A DNA stretch of 64,000 nt from positions 1,932,001 to 1,996,000 of the forward strand of contig BJKQ01000009.1 of assembly GCA_006538405.1 (NCBI GenBank), read 5' to 3'. Shown here piece after piece: positions 11,857-24,077 of this stretch (position 1 is the first letter of the stretch; each line of letters begins with the position of its first letter). Below the pieces are notes generated by a model that did no database searches, had not been told where the DNA came from, and saw nothing but the letters and a program-made list of their open reading frames with translations. This DNA comes from Hansfordia pulvinata (taxonomy: Eukaryota > Ascomycota > Sordariomycetes > Xylariales). The position numbers and the translations under genes were made by a program.

Positions 11857-13562
11857 GGACTTGGCGATGGCTGATGAGTGGACAGGCATTTAATGAGTTG
11901 GCAAGTTCAGCCCTTGGGCCAATACGCACGCCTTGAATGTATAATAGACTTGGGGAGTTTTGGCGCCGGGTAGGGTCCCAGAGGGCCGAGCGATTGCGAA
12001 GATATGTTTAAGGCGCATTGTTGATTTGCCCACCACGTGCGATCGTCGTGAGTCGAGTGCCAGAAACTCGTCAATCTGGGGCGAGAGGGGTCCCGGTATT
12101 CTGTTCGCGCGGCTGGGACTTGTGCAATACGTCGACAGATGCAAGCCAAGTGCGGGCCTGGGGTGCGATGGCAGAGTGGTGGGACTGCGGGACGGGCCCG
12201 GTCTCCATGATGGAAGAGAGCACCGGCGCGGCCAGTCAGCCTCAGGTGGGGGTTAGCGCAGCAACTCGAGGTGGTGGTACACGTTCATGGTCGGACAGAT
12301 GGCACAGGAATGCCGTGTTCGGCACCGCAAGGACATGGAGCGGGCCGCCATGCGTTTGAAGCAACGCGAGGTGGAGGGTGGACGAGGCTCGCCGGATTAC
12401 GCACGCGGGCAAGAAGGCTGCTGGGCTCTGTCTTCCGACCCAGGGGCCAGCATTGATGATGGTGAGTGGCGAGAGTCGTCCGATTATATCGATCCGCAGT
12501 TGGAGGTCGGACACGACGGCGCCATTTCCCCTATTCGCCCAGGCCAGGTGACGTTGACCACATGGGGGGGCCGGCCCACGTCCGACACGACTGCGCACTG
12601 GCGGGTGTTTGTCAGCGCGTCTAGATGCCTCATCCCAGCCAGCCAGAGCGGTGGGCAGCAGACAGACTTGCTCGTCTGGCTCGGGGCAACCTTGCTGGCT
12701 GCTTCCCCGGCGCCACCGCCAGCTCTTCGGCACAAGGGTCCAGCGCCCGGCTTGCTCATCGACAGCAAAGCCGTTTTATCAGAGCCGGCCAGATGCCGGA
12801 CGGCACAGCAGCCCGCCCGCCACAAAGCAGAAAAGCTGCGGCCGGGTTGGGGGGCCGTGGCGATCGACAAGCCGCTGGCGCCCCTCAAGACAGATTAGAC
12901 AGCGAGCCAACACGGCCACACCAAGCGGCAGGGAGCCACGGCTAGCGCAACATAGGGCTGGCCATAGCTGCAGCTCCGGTGGGACGGGGATTGGATGTGA
13001 CCCTTGGCACTGCCCCAGGCCTTGTTGCTGCCGTGCTCGCCCAGCCAGCTGAGCTACTGGGGGGGTAAAGTGCCCGCGATTCCGTCTCCGTTGGCGCCGA
13101 AGGAGAACACGAGAGAGAGAGAGAGAGCTCTTTGGCTGACGCGCGGCTGGCTATGTTACCCGCCACCGCTCCATCTAGGCCCAGCGTTTGCGGCTGGCTT
13201 AGCCGGCGGAGAGAGCAACACAACCGTGGGAGACGCATTACAAGAGGAAGTAGGGAAAGAGGGATATCCATACAAAGTGCTACGAGTATGCGCTGTCCCA
13301 CAACCGGACCCAGCAAAACTATCGTGTCGCAAGCCACAGGTTCACTAGCTACAGCCTGCTTCTCTGCCGCCACCGCAACCACCTTCCAATCCGTCGCCTG
13401 GCCCGGTGTCGAGCCTTATTCTCGGTAGTCCGCTCTTTTATGGCTCTTGCTATGTAACGCAGAGCGGTCTTTTTTTCTCCTGCCGCAGGAGGCTCCAGAA
13501 ACCTACAATCTCTTCTCCCTTCTCTGTTAACCGTCCGCGTAAAACGGAGTGAACAGGGGGCA
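11857..13562. other. intergenic region, no supportable gene
   Basis: The longest open frame (12,287-12,898, plus) is an arbitrary mix with no domain, and the opposite strand is equally open, as expected in GC-rich DNA. A (GA)n run lies at about 13,110-13,128, and TACGAGTA at 13,281. The last few hundred bases are probably leader of the membrane-protein gene. Confidence 0.5.
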
Positions 13563-16474
13563 ATGGCGGAGGATCAGAGTTGGGACACTGTGCCCCTGCA
13601 CAGCCAAGCCAGCGCGCAAGCCTCCCAAGCTCCCCGAGCAACCTCGAATAACCCCTTCAGAAAACCCGGCTCTCCAGCCTCACACAGACGCGATGGAAGC
13701 GACGGTGTATCTGCTCGCTCAGCAGCTTTGACGGGCAACTCACAAAGACACTCTCGCCATGCATCACTCATATCTTCGACCTCCCAGGAGTGGACGCCGG
13801 TCGCGGGCGCCCCTGGACTCTACAGCCCACAGGTGCCGAGCCCAGCATGGTCAGAGGGCGGCGACCTGGGCGCCCCGGCGATTAGATCGCCAGAGACTCA
13901 ATCTCGGGCCGCGGAGAACGCAGATGGCGCGAACGCACTGGGAGGGCCTGGTCTAGGCGCCGACCGCGGCGGCCCGCGGTCCATGTCGCGGCGAGGGCCG
14001 CGGCGCAGACCGGCCTCCTTTGATTTCCAAGACAGCCCGTCGCCCGACTACTTCTCGCCGCCCCGGTCGTCGCGGCCCCTCTTGTCGCCCTTCAAGCGCT
14101 TCCAGCGCCGCCGCACCGACTCCCGAGCCCGCCTAGTGAGCACGCTCAGCGCGGCGTCGACGGCGTGGCGCAGCCCGCGCGCCTCGCCGCCGCCGTCCTA
14201 CTCGGCCGTGGCGTCGCGCCGGAGGCGGTGGTGGCACTGGCGCGCGGCGTGGATCATGTACGTGTTCCTCGCGCTGGGGCTGGCCTGCGCCACGGGCCAC
14301 CACGTCTTCTACGCGGCGCTGGACGACCGCCGGGCCGAGTCCCAGATGGAGATGCTGCGCTACGGCGCCGTGCTGGCGTTCGCCACCAAGGCCTGCCTGA
14401 TCTCCGCCGTGATCGTGGCGTACCGGCAGAGGATCTGGACGACGGTCCGCAAGAAGATGCTCAGCGTGGCGGCCCTGGACTCGCTGTTCGCGGCGTCCGA
14501 GGACCTGACGGCGCTGTGGAACATCGAGGTCTACAAGCGCGCAAAGGTCGCCATCGGGCTGGCCATTCTGGTCTGGTAAGTGGCGGCTTCCGGCGTGGCT
14601 TTCCCGGCCGCAGCTGGCGCTCTCAAGCTCACGCGGACGCAGGATCGCGCCTCTCATCATCATCGGCACCAGCAACACCCTCACTGTCGAGCCCGCCCAG
14701 CGGGTGGAGAATACGACGTGCCCGGGCATCCGGACTTTGAACTTTGAGAAGGAGGTGACGGAGGACTGGACGAACCCGACCAAGATCGAGGGCCGCTTCG
14801 GATACTCCATGTCTCTTTGGAACAACACGTCGGAAGACAGAGAGAGCCCTGACTTCTTCGAATACTACACGGCATACAGCTCGCCCTGGGAGCGGACCGC
14901 GACCATGTCGGCCTACTCCAGCAAAGCGGAGAGCGTTCCGACCGTCGGCGAGGACATCTGCGGCGCCGGCTGGAACTGCACCTACACGGTCGAGTTCGTG
15001 GGCCCGGGCTACAAATGCGAGGAGGTGGCCCGCGGCGTCGGCTCCCAGATCGCGAAGCTGCGCATCCACGAGCCCCCCGACACCCTGAGCACCGACCTCT
15101 TACTCCCCAGGGGCAATCTGAGCTACTTTGCCTACACGTCCGGGGGCGACTACGCGCCCGAGCAGATGAAGGACACGCAGCCGGGCGGGGCGCCCAAGTC
15201 CGGCGGCCCCTTCCCGGAGGACCTGGGGGCCTTCCGCACGGAGCCGGTGCTGTGGATCGGCTACGCGGAGCGCAGGGACCCGGGCCGCGCGCCGAACAAC
15301 CGGACGGAGCCCGGGTGGGACGAGGCGTTCACGCCCAGGGTGTTCGCGTGCGAGCACTACGAGACGTCCTACGAGGTGCGCTTCGACCTGACGGGGGGCG
15401 GGCGGCAGGCGGCGGACGTGCGGCGGCGGGAGCACCGGCGGCCCGTCGTCGACACGGCGTGGGACCAGCGGGGGCGGGCGGCGCTCGGCGACGGCACGCT
15501 GGACAACACGACGGCGACGCCGCGCGGCAACTACGTGCGGCCCCGCGGGGGGCAGACCGAGGAGGAGGAGAAGGAGGAGGCCGGGCGGCGCGCGCGTACC
15601 GGCGGGCGGCGGCGTTCCACTCGGCGGGCGCGATGCTGCGGCGCCTGGTCAACGGGACGACCGACTCGTCGACGGTGGACAGGCCGATCCAGAACACCAA
15701 GGCGCTGCAGACGCGACTGCTGGACCCGGCGCGCGAGTGGTTTCCCTACCCGGACCTGATGGCGCGCGTGCGCGGCCTGTACGAGGACATGGTGCTCAGC
15801 ATGCTGTCGCAGCGCGAGTTCGTCGCCGTCGTGTGGGCGAGCCGGCCGGACGAGTCGAGCGGGGTCGCGGCGGCCGGGGACGCGCCGGCCACCGCCCGCG
15901 CGGACTACGAGTTCCCGTGCTCCCGGTCGCGCGCCGAGAACCGGTACCGGTACCACGCCGGCGTGCTGTGGGCCGTGTACGGCGCCGCCGTCGCCTTGGC
16001 CGGCGCCGCCGTCGCCTCGGGGACGCTGGCCGTGCTCGAGAACGAGGGCGTCCTGCGCGACACGCGCTTCTCCACCATCGTCGCCGCCACCCGCGGCCCG
16101 GCCCTCGAGAAGCTCGGCCTCATCAACGTCGAAGGGGTGGCGGCAGCCGCCGGCTCCTCCCCGAAGATGGCGGCGGCGGCGGTCATCATCATCATCGCCA
16201 TCACCGCCACCACCTTCCCAGCGAGGTGCGCAACCTCCGGGTGGGCTACGGCATCGTGCAGCAGCGCCCGGCTTCGATGCTTTCCACCGCGAGCGGCGGC
16301 GGGGTCGGCGGCGGCGGCGGTGGTGACAGTAGTAACCGCCACAGCACCAACGGCACCCATTTGCAGGGCCTGGGCTTCTCGCCGCTGCTGGGCGAGGAAA
16401 CGCGCTACCCGGAGTCGGCGGGAGAGGTACGGTACGGCTTCGGCCTGGAAGGCGATGTCCGCCAGTTGCGTTGA
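13563..16474 (+). CDS. large fungal-specific multi-span membrane protein, two frame breaks
   Basis: About 948 residues if two one-base gaps are allowed for. Exon 1 (13563-14575) encodes a Ser/Pro/Arg-rich cytoplasmic-type N-terminus of about 220 residues, then two membrane spans (around YVFLALGLACATGHHVF and AVLAFATKACLISAVIVAY). A third span crosses the 67-base intron (GTAAGT...CAG at 14,642) into WIAPLIIIGTSNTLTV. Next is a long domain with many N-x-S/T sites and cysteines, presumably extracellular, and a fourth span near WAVYGAAVALAGAAVASGTLAV followed by RFSTIVAATRGPALEKLG. This architecture matches a Sordariomycete family often labelled formylmethionine deformylase-like, a name without functional support. 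The frame moves by minus one near 15,570-15,600 (CG-repeat stretch) and again near 16,120-16,200 (GGC/CAT repeats), after which it reads SEVRNLRVGYGIV to the stop at 16,474. Function unknown. Confidence 0.75.
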
Positions 16475-19400
16475 TTGGGAAGGATGAGCAGTCAAGGGGG
16501 AGGGCCGTGGAAAGCCGCGCATTACTCGGCACGGGGGCATAGGCTCATCACCGGCGCGCGGAGTCGCGATTTCGCTGTCATTACGAGATTTATTGTCATT
16601 CTTGTTATTTTAATTCTTATTATTATCGCTACCATTGTCGTCATTGTCAAGAATTTTCATCGGCATCGTCATCATCGCCGCGATGGGCGTGCGTCAGTGG
16701 GGAATCCGTTCAAGGTCCTTTGCGAGCGAGTATTTTCCCGGCGCAGGGCGAATATGGCTCATCACACGTGAAAATGGGGTTTCTTCATGTTATTTCTCTC
16801 TCTGTCTTTTTTCTTGTGCAGGGGCTGTCGCGAAAGTGAGCCGGTGCTGCTATTTCGGGACATATAGCTCAACGGCGCTGTGTCATACGAGACTCATGTC
16901 TTTTCAAGAGATCGCCCGCATACACTCAACCAAAACTCCCGGAGCTGGCACCGAGCCGTGCCACTGTTTCCGAGACGCCGGCGCGCAAAGCCTGCACCCC
17001 GGCGGCGGAGGCCGACTACGAGTATTATTAGTTGCGCATCTTATTGATATCGCCGGGGATATTGATACTCGTACTGACCGCATGCAGCCCCCGCATGGCC
17101 AGAGGCGTCCAGCCAGGCCTGCGCCACTCGTCAGGGCCGGCGAAAGCAGGCGATCCTGCGAGGATACGTCTGCGAGGAGCATCGGACGGACGCCCTCTCG
17201 CGCTCCACCCCCTCCTTATGGGGCTCCCTCCCACCGGCCTGCCCGCGGGAGACGGGAGGAAGGAGGACCACGCAGTTCGTTTGCCACGCGACTGCGCTCT
17301 GAGGGGCCTGGCTTGTGCGCTCCGCCCGAATAGAAAAAGAAGAAGAAAAAAAACCTATCAAGCTGGGCAGCGAGCGAGCGAAGTCGGCTGTGCTGGGGAG
17401 GCAGCCTGGACCAGCGAGCTGATGAGAGGATATACGGAGCAGAGGCGGCAACGAGAGAGGAGGTCGCTCCCCACGAGGGTAGTCCGTTCAGGCGGACACA
17501 TATGCTCAGGGGACGACCGTTCCGGCCAGCTGAGATGCCATGGCGCCAATTAAACCAGCCTGTCTTAGCTACATGTGTGGGCAGATGCAGGCGTGACATG
17601 TTTTCCGTCAGACGCAATACACGAGTGTCTGTTATCCGTAGATGTTGGTGCTTTCTCAGCACACAGCCAGCCAGCCGCCGCCCCGGATTCCCGCATGTCA
17701 GGAGGAAGACCCGCCGAGCTGGTCGACCCACGCTTTCGTGGCGCCGGCGGGTTGGCGGTTCCCGGTCTGTACGAGTCTTCTGTCTTTGCATTTTGGCCCG
17801 ACTCTGCGGCAGGGACCAGAAAATAAAATGGAAATTCCAGGGTGGAAACATAGTGTCAGGCACACGGCGTTCGCTGTGTTTGCTCCTCTCGTTGGCTTGG
17901 GGCCGGAGCTAGGACCCTCCCCACTGACACTTATTATTATTACTGCGAATATTCGCACACGCACACGCACACGCACACGCACACTCACACTTTTCCATCG
18001 CGCGTGTCCACTCCGTAGCATCTCGCCCGGGAGCCACGGGTGCTTAGCCCGCGGAGCCGCAACGCCGAGGCGCACTGCGCATGCCATACGGCCGGGGCAG
18101 GACAGAACAAGGTCGACCTGCGAGGCGGCGCGCTGACGTGGGTCGAAGGTTGACCCTCGTAGCCACACTGGCGACTGATAGTAGCCACCCGCCAACCCTC
18201 CTCACCCCCTACTCGTGTCAGCCGCCGGGCCCAGCGGCCTGGTCAGCCCTCCCCAAGGAGGGTGACGCGTGCGAGGCGAGGGCAGCACGCAAATGTTTGT
18301 AGCCGTACTCGTACATGTCAACCCGCGTGGGCTGCGGACGTTGGGTTTACGGGCCCCAAATTCGACGCAGCCACGCCGGTGCCCAAGGGGCTGGGAAGGC
18401 GGGGAGTGGTGTGCTTCCGTGGGGTTGGAGGGGCAGCTGCTGGCAGCACCAAATCAGAAGACAGGGCGGACGACCCGTACTCGTACAGGCTTCGGGAGGG
18501 GGGTGTGCAGGCGTCCTATCGTGCTGCATCTGGCGAATTGCTGTGAGATCGGGCGTTGGCGGCAGCAAGGCTGTCGAGTTGACAGGTCACATCAGTGACG
18601 GTGAGGCGCTGGCAGCGAATCGTCCGCCGCGGGCAGACCATACTCGTAAACCAATAAAGGGGTTGAAAGGCTCCCTAGGCTGGCTTGGTCTGGGACGGAC
18701 ATGAATGGCCTCGAGGCCTGAATGATCAAGTTGAACGGCACACGTGCGAGTAGCAGGGCCCAGGACTCGCCGTCGCCATAGTGCCGTTCTCTGCTGCTCC
18801 CGGTAGCTGGGCTTGTTAGACCTTGGCCCGCGCTTGCTGAAGGGGTGGCATTGGCATCTGGGTTAGAGCCGGCTCGACAACCACTAGGATCTCGCCCGAC
18901 CCAACGGGGCGGTGGGGTCTAGGGATCATTGTCAGTCCAGTCGAGTGAGGGGCCGAAAAATAGAGACAAGTTTGTGTGTCCGCGTCTGCGTGAGAAAGTA
19001 GAGAGAACGAGAAGCCACGAGCCCCGTTTTTTGGACGACAGCGTTGATTCTGGCTCGGCTTCTTCTGGGGCTATCCGCGCGCCCCGCCACACGACTGGCC
19101 GCGGCCATCACCACTTGTTCGTCCCGGAGCCATTGCTCACAATCCAAGGATCCATCCCAGCCTAGGGCCAAAGACGTTGCTTGCTGGCCGGCGCGTTAGC
19201 AGCGACCTAACTTAGTCAGAACAGCCTACCACATGGGGGATGGTGGAGCCGAGCTATTCCCTTCTTCCCACGGCCTATCCCCAGCCACGCCACCGTGCGG
19301 GTTTTCCACTTTGTGTCCACTCTTCTCGCCCTCTCTCTGGCTGCTTCTGGTTGCGTGCTGCTGGGAAGAGGGAGGGCCGGGCAGGCTGGGCCCGGACTGC

Positions 19401-21829
19401 GCCGAAGGTTGCGCCGCTGATTGCGCGTTGTGGTGTGTTGTGTAAGATGGATGACTGGATGTGGGATATTCGTCGCGTGGCTGCGCTCGTGATGTGCCTC
19501 ACTCTTTGGCAAGACAAGGCCGTCGCGTGTGTCCCTCCCCACCCGTCCGTGTGTTAGACATGTGTGTGATATGCCCTGGAGGTCCCTCTCGGCACCCGGG
19601 CCAGACCGCTTTCGATCTGATGGAGGGGTTTGCTTGTCCGTGCCAGGGGCTATCCTCCGATTTCCCATGACTTCAGACGGGAGAAACGCAGAATCAAGCG
19701 GCGGTGGGCAATCCGTGACTCTCTTTCCCTCTTGCCTGCCCTGCCCGGGCCGGGGTCTCGTCCATTGGCCCCTGGGATGGACAGGAGCACGGATCACTAA
19801 AGAGCCGTACGCCCTGTCTGTCTTGGCCATGAGTCAACGGGCTATCGAATCCAGGGCTTTCTCGCGGTCATTCGCACGCACGCAAAGGGCCGAGGCCGGC
19901 CGGGCTTGATCACGTGTGCCGCTGGTAGGACGCAGCTCATCGGTGGAGAGCAGGCCCGGTCCTGATGGAGAGGCGAGCGATAGGTTGGACTGCGGCACGA
20001 TGCCATGCCATGCCATGCAATGCGAGGCGAGCAGAGGCAAGATGAGGGGCGTGGCCGGGTGGAGCGGGCCGCCGCCGTGGGCAGAAAGCGCGTAAGTGGT
20101 CGTGTAAGTGGTGGCCAATTCAGCCCTCCTGGGTTGTTTCGGAGGGGTTCTTTTTGCCTGTTCGTGGCTAAAATTAATTTCAGCGACGCGGCCCAGCGTC
20201 ACAGGGCCGTCTGTATTCCCGGACGGGCCCGTCTGCCATATCCCAGACGAGGTCGTCGGATGCGGTCGGTCCACGGCCTGGCGGCACGCAGGGTGGTGGT
20301 GATAGAGGAGGTGGTGGTGCCCCATCACATCACCTTGCATGGCGCACACACACGACTGGGCAGATTCGCACCAATCCGACGTCCTCCCGGGCCAGCTCCA
20401 GGCCAGGCCGAGCTTTTCATTGCCTGCCCGCCGGCCACGCCAGCCACGCGAGCGGGAGCCAAGCGCTGCAGCGAAGCCTTCGCTGCCTTCCTTTGGTTCC
20501 CGCTTGTGGCCCGTCGCCGTGCCGATGATGAGTTGTACAGCAGGGTAATCTAACACGCACACATTAGGCAATCCAGGCGGCCTTTGTCTGGTCGTTTACG
20601 GTATCTCTCGCGCAGCCCTGCAGGCTCCTTGCATCCAGGCGGGCGCAGAGGACCACAGTGGTATTTTGCTTCTTTGACAGTGGGCAACCAGTTGCTTCGC
20701 TGTAGAGCCCCGAAGAGGGCGCCTTGTGCCACTGCGGGCATGGCCAACGGATTGAGCTTCGATCTCTCCGGCCACGGCGTGGGTGAACGAGCTGGGTATG
20801 CAGGGACGGGCGAGTGTACGAGTACTCGTAGAGCAAAGCAGGCGAAGACAAGGCGCGCGGTAGCATCGGTAGCCCCTGGTGAAAATGGCGCTTTGCGGGA
20901 TCAGTTAAGCGCACATGCACCGGCGCCTGACCGAATCTGCCGCCGTCCAATCATGACCCCCAGCCCTGGAAGTCCACGGGGCCGGGATGTGCGGCCTTGG
21001 GTTTCAAGAGATCCCGGGTAGGTCGGTAGCGACTGGGGTAAGTTGACAAGAGACTGGTAGATCGGTAGGTCGGGGGAGGGAGGGCAGTTACCCGCTGCCT
21101 GCTCGTAGTCACCCACGCAGGCGGGCAGACACCCGTAGAGGGCGAGGGGAGCGCGGGTAAGAAACTCACACCAGAGCCGCCATAGGCCGGGGACGCGGGC
21201 GTGGCAAGACACAGATGACAGACAGACTGGCTGGCGGCAGACTAATAATAAGTCTCAGGGTGTCTCTCCAGGTCGAATGCTGCTTTCCCGCTCCCTCCCC
21301 TCCCCTCCTCTTCCTCTCCTATCGCATTCTTCTTGCCTGTTGTCTTGTCTCGGGCCGCATCCTACCATGACTGTCGAGCTGACGAGTTGTCCCCTGAACC
21401 TTGACTCTGATTTGACCAGTCGCTGCCGGAGGATCGTCAGCGCCTGAAGCTGGGAGGCCGAGCCAGCCCGAAACCGAGCCTCTGTTGCTTTCGCCATTCT
21501 GCGTGCGTGCGTGCGTGCGTACCTGTGCCTGCAAATCCCAAGCCCGTCGTCGTCCGTGCCTGTGTCGGTGAACCGCGCCCACCTCCAGCCACGGCTCCAC
21601 ATGTTCACCGCCGTCTGCTGGTGCCCCTAATCGCCCCGGCGCTCGCGTGGTCCTCCCTGGCAGCTTGGTCTATGCGTGCGGGCCTGCCCACCGCAAGCGT
21701 TGCCCAAAGCTGGCCGGCCGCCTAGAAAGCCGCCCGCATTGCGTGGGCTTTTCTGCATCTTGTCCCTGAGCTCTCGCGGCCCATCTATGCGATCCTGCCG
21801 GTTCGCGATCCGATCAGCTCGACGACGAG
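16475..21829. other. 5.3-kb gene-poor intergenic region
   Basis: No open frame shows recognisable domains or consistent splicing. Frames of 200-245 codons on the minus strand (19,216-19,830 and 19,834-20,571) look like chance reading of GC-rich DNA. The region has a hexamer-like CACACG array (17,956-17,988), an AT-rich stretch with ATTATT repeats at 16,590-16,640, and at least seven copies of the octamer TACTCGTA/TACGAGTA. Its right end carries the leader of the 601-residue protein gene. A long non-coding RNA or a poorly conserved gene cannot be excluded. Confidence 0.5.
17956..17988. repeat. (CACACG)n microsatellite
   Basis: A run of ACACGC units followed by ACTCAC, about five repeats. It is not a telomere-type repeat. 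Confidence 0.8.
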
Positions 21830-24077
21830 ATGGGGGTCGAAATCGTCACAATAGTAAACCAGTCGGGGAAGATTATTAGCAATGTAAGTCGCCAGCATTC
21901 TTCCTCTTCCTTTTCAGGGTCTTTTTCAGGGGTCGGTGGTACCTGCGCGGTCTTTTGTGTTGCGAGCTCGGACAGGCTCCCGCCATCATCGTCGCATTCT
22001 TTGGCTCCGGCGACCAGGAAGCAATGATTGAAGCGCTCTGGGAGGAGAGGAGAAGGGGAGATCAGAGCAGGAAGAAGAAAGACGACCCAACAAAAAGAGG
22101 ACACGAAAGTCACAAACGGGAGGAAGTCGCGACGGCCTCACAGCAGGCAGGCACGACCGCAACCGAATCTCACAGACCACCCGCCCTCGCAACTGCCGGA
22201 TCCTTCCCCGTCCCCATTCTCAACCCCCGCGCCTCTCCCTTGTCAACCACACCTGCACCCGCACCTGCACCCGCACGCCCTGTTCCCGAATCCCCAAGCC
22301 TCAGCTCACACGTCCATCTTCACAGGGCAAACAACTGTTCAGCGTCTTCAAGGAGGCCAAGGCGGCATACGACGACAAGAAGGCCTCGCTCAAGGCCCAG
22401 CGCGCCCCCCCGCCGCCGTCCCAGGAACCCTACGAGGTAGCACCCGTGCCCGAGTACGACCCTCAGTTCGACCCGCAGTACGACCCCGAAGTCGAGTATG
22501 GTCGCCACACATGGCAGCACCAGAGCCTGGCCGACGACGACACGGCATCGCGTGCCACCTCGCGCCGCTCCCACCGCTCCAAGGCCTCGCGCGCCACCCG
22601 CCGTACCGCCCTGACGGCGGGCAATCTAAAGACTCTTTCAGAGGTCTCCTCAGTTGCGCCCTCGCGCAAGCCCCCTACCGCCGTCTACCGCTCCCCCTAT
22701 GCCGAGACGGCGCCCCGCGACATGACGCTCAGCCGTCCGACCATCATGCCCGACCAACGCACCTCCTACGACGCGCCCCTGCACTACGACGACCCCGCCC
22801 TGCCTCGATCCCACTCGGCGCCCACGATGCTCCAGGTCAAGGAGCCCGACATGGACCTGGCCTACGGTAACGTGCCCCCCGACTTGGCCGACCGCCACGA
22901 CCTCGACCCTGTATACCAGGCCTTGAAGAAGGAGGAGCAGGCCCAAACCTTAATGAAGCGCGTCGAGACCATCCTGACCGAGGCCAACTGCATGCACCAT
23001 ACCGCGACCCACATGATCAAGCACCTCCAGGAGAAGCCCGAAGCTGCCGCCGCTTGCGCCCTCACTCTGGCCGAGCTGTCTGCGATCCTGGGCAAGATGT
23101 CCCCGGCCTTCCTCGGCCTCATGAAGGGCGGCAGTCCTGCCGTATTCGCCCTGCTGGCCAGCCCGCAGTTTCTCATCGCTGCCGCAGGTCTGACTGTTGG
23201 CGTCACTGTGGTCATGTTCGGCGGGCTCAAGATTATCAAGCGCATGAAGGAGAAGCAAGCTCTCGAGGCGGCTGCAACGCGCCAGCCCATAGAGTACGCG
23301 CCGCACCCGGACGAGGGCTACGAGGACCCCTACATGATGCACGGACCTTACGTGCAACAGTACCAGGAGCCGTACCCCGAGGACGAGGAGGGTGCCAGCC
23401 AGGGTGGATATGACGAGGCTGTGGTTCTTGAGGAGGAGTTGAGCGGCATCGAGTCGTGGCGTCGCGGCATCGTGCCGTTCGGCGCTGACGAGTCGGCCGA
23501 TCTCGAGCTTATCAGCCCCGAGGCCGAGCGCGCCCTGCGCGGCGACGACGCCCAGACGGTCCGCAGCGGACGCACCGCCCGCACCAACCGCACTTCCAAG
23601 ACGGCCAAGACGGCCAAGACAGAGAAGACGGAGAGAACAGAAAAAACGCACAGGTCGAGTCATCACCACAGCCACCATCATCACCACAGCAGCAGCAGCA
23701 GCAGCCACAAGGCCCGGTCGAAATCGCTCGAATCCGACGCCCGGAGCGTGCGCAGCGACGTGCGGGACGAGGGCGGCAACGATGCCGCCAGCGAGGCCGG
23801 TAGCCATCGCAGCCATAAGAGCCATAAGAGCCACAAGAGCCACCGCAGCGAGCGATCAGAGCGCAGCGTCAAGTCCCACCGATCGACCAGGACGACGCAG
23901 TCGAAGCGCGAGGCCAAGGCCATTGAGGATGGCAGCAAGGACAAGGAGAACACGATCGAGGCCGTGCTGCGTCCCAAGAAGGACACGATGCTCAAGTCGC
24001 TGTTCAAGAAGAAGAAGGAGCAGGACGACAAGCAGAAGGAGATGGCCACCTCGCGCAGCAGTGTGCGCATGGCTTGA
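21830..24077 (+). CDS. conserved fungal protein with membrane segment and SH-rich tail
   Basis: Exon 1 (21830-21883) encodes only the first 18 residues, MGVEIVTIVNQSGKIISN. A 442-base intron (GTAAGT...CAG) follows, and exon 2 (22326-24077) begins GKQLFSVFKEAKAAYDDKKASL, giving 601 residues. The joined N-terminus matches a widespread uncharacterised family in filamentous ascomycetes. The middle has a helical block (PVYQALKKEEQAQTLMKRVE to AELSAILGKMSPAFLGLM) and a hydrophobic segment, FLIAAAGLTVGVTVVMFGGLKII, followed by a basic KRMKEK, which suggests membrane anchoring. The C-terminal third is low complexity: TAKTAKTEKTE repeats, poly-His and poly-Ser, SHKSHKSHRSERSERS repeats, and a basic end. 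An ATG within exon 2 would miss the conserved start, so the upstream exon is preferred. Function unknown. Confidence 0.85.

Noticed and set aside
12287..12898. 203-codon plus-strand open frame between Abd1 and the membrane-protein gene
   Set aside because: Composition is arbitrary, overlapping frames are equally open, and no motif or splice support was found.
17956..17988. Interstitial telomere
   Set aside because: The unit is CACACG-like, not TTAGGG/CCCTAA.
19216..20571. Two minus-strand open frames of 204 and 245 codons
   Set aside because: No recognisable domain or consistent start context; GC-rich intergenic DNA produces such frames by chance.
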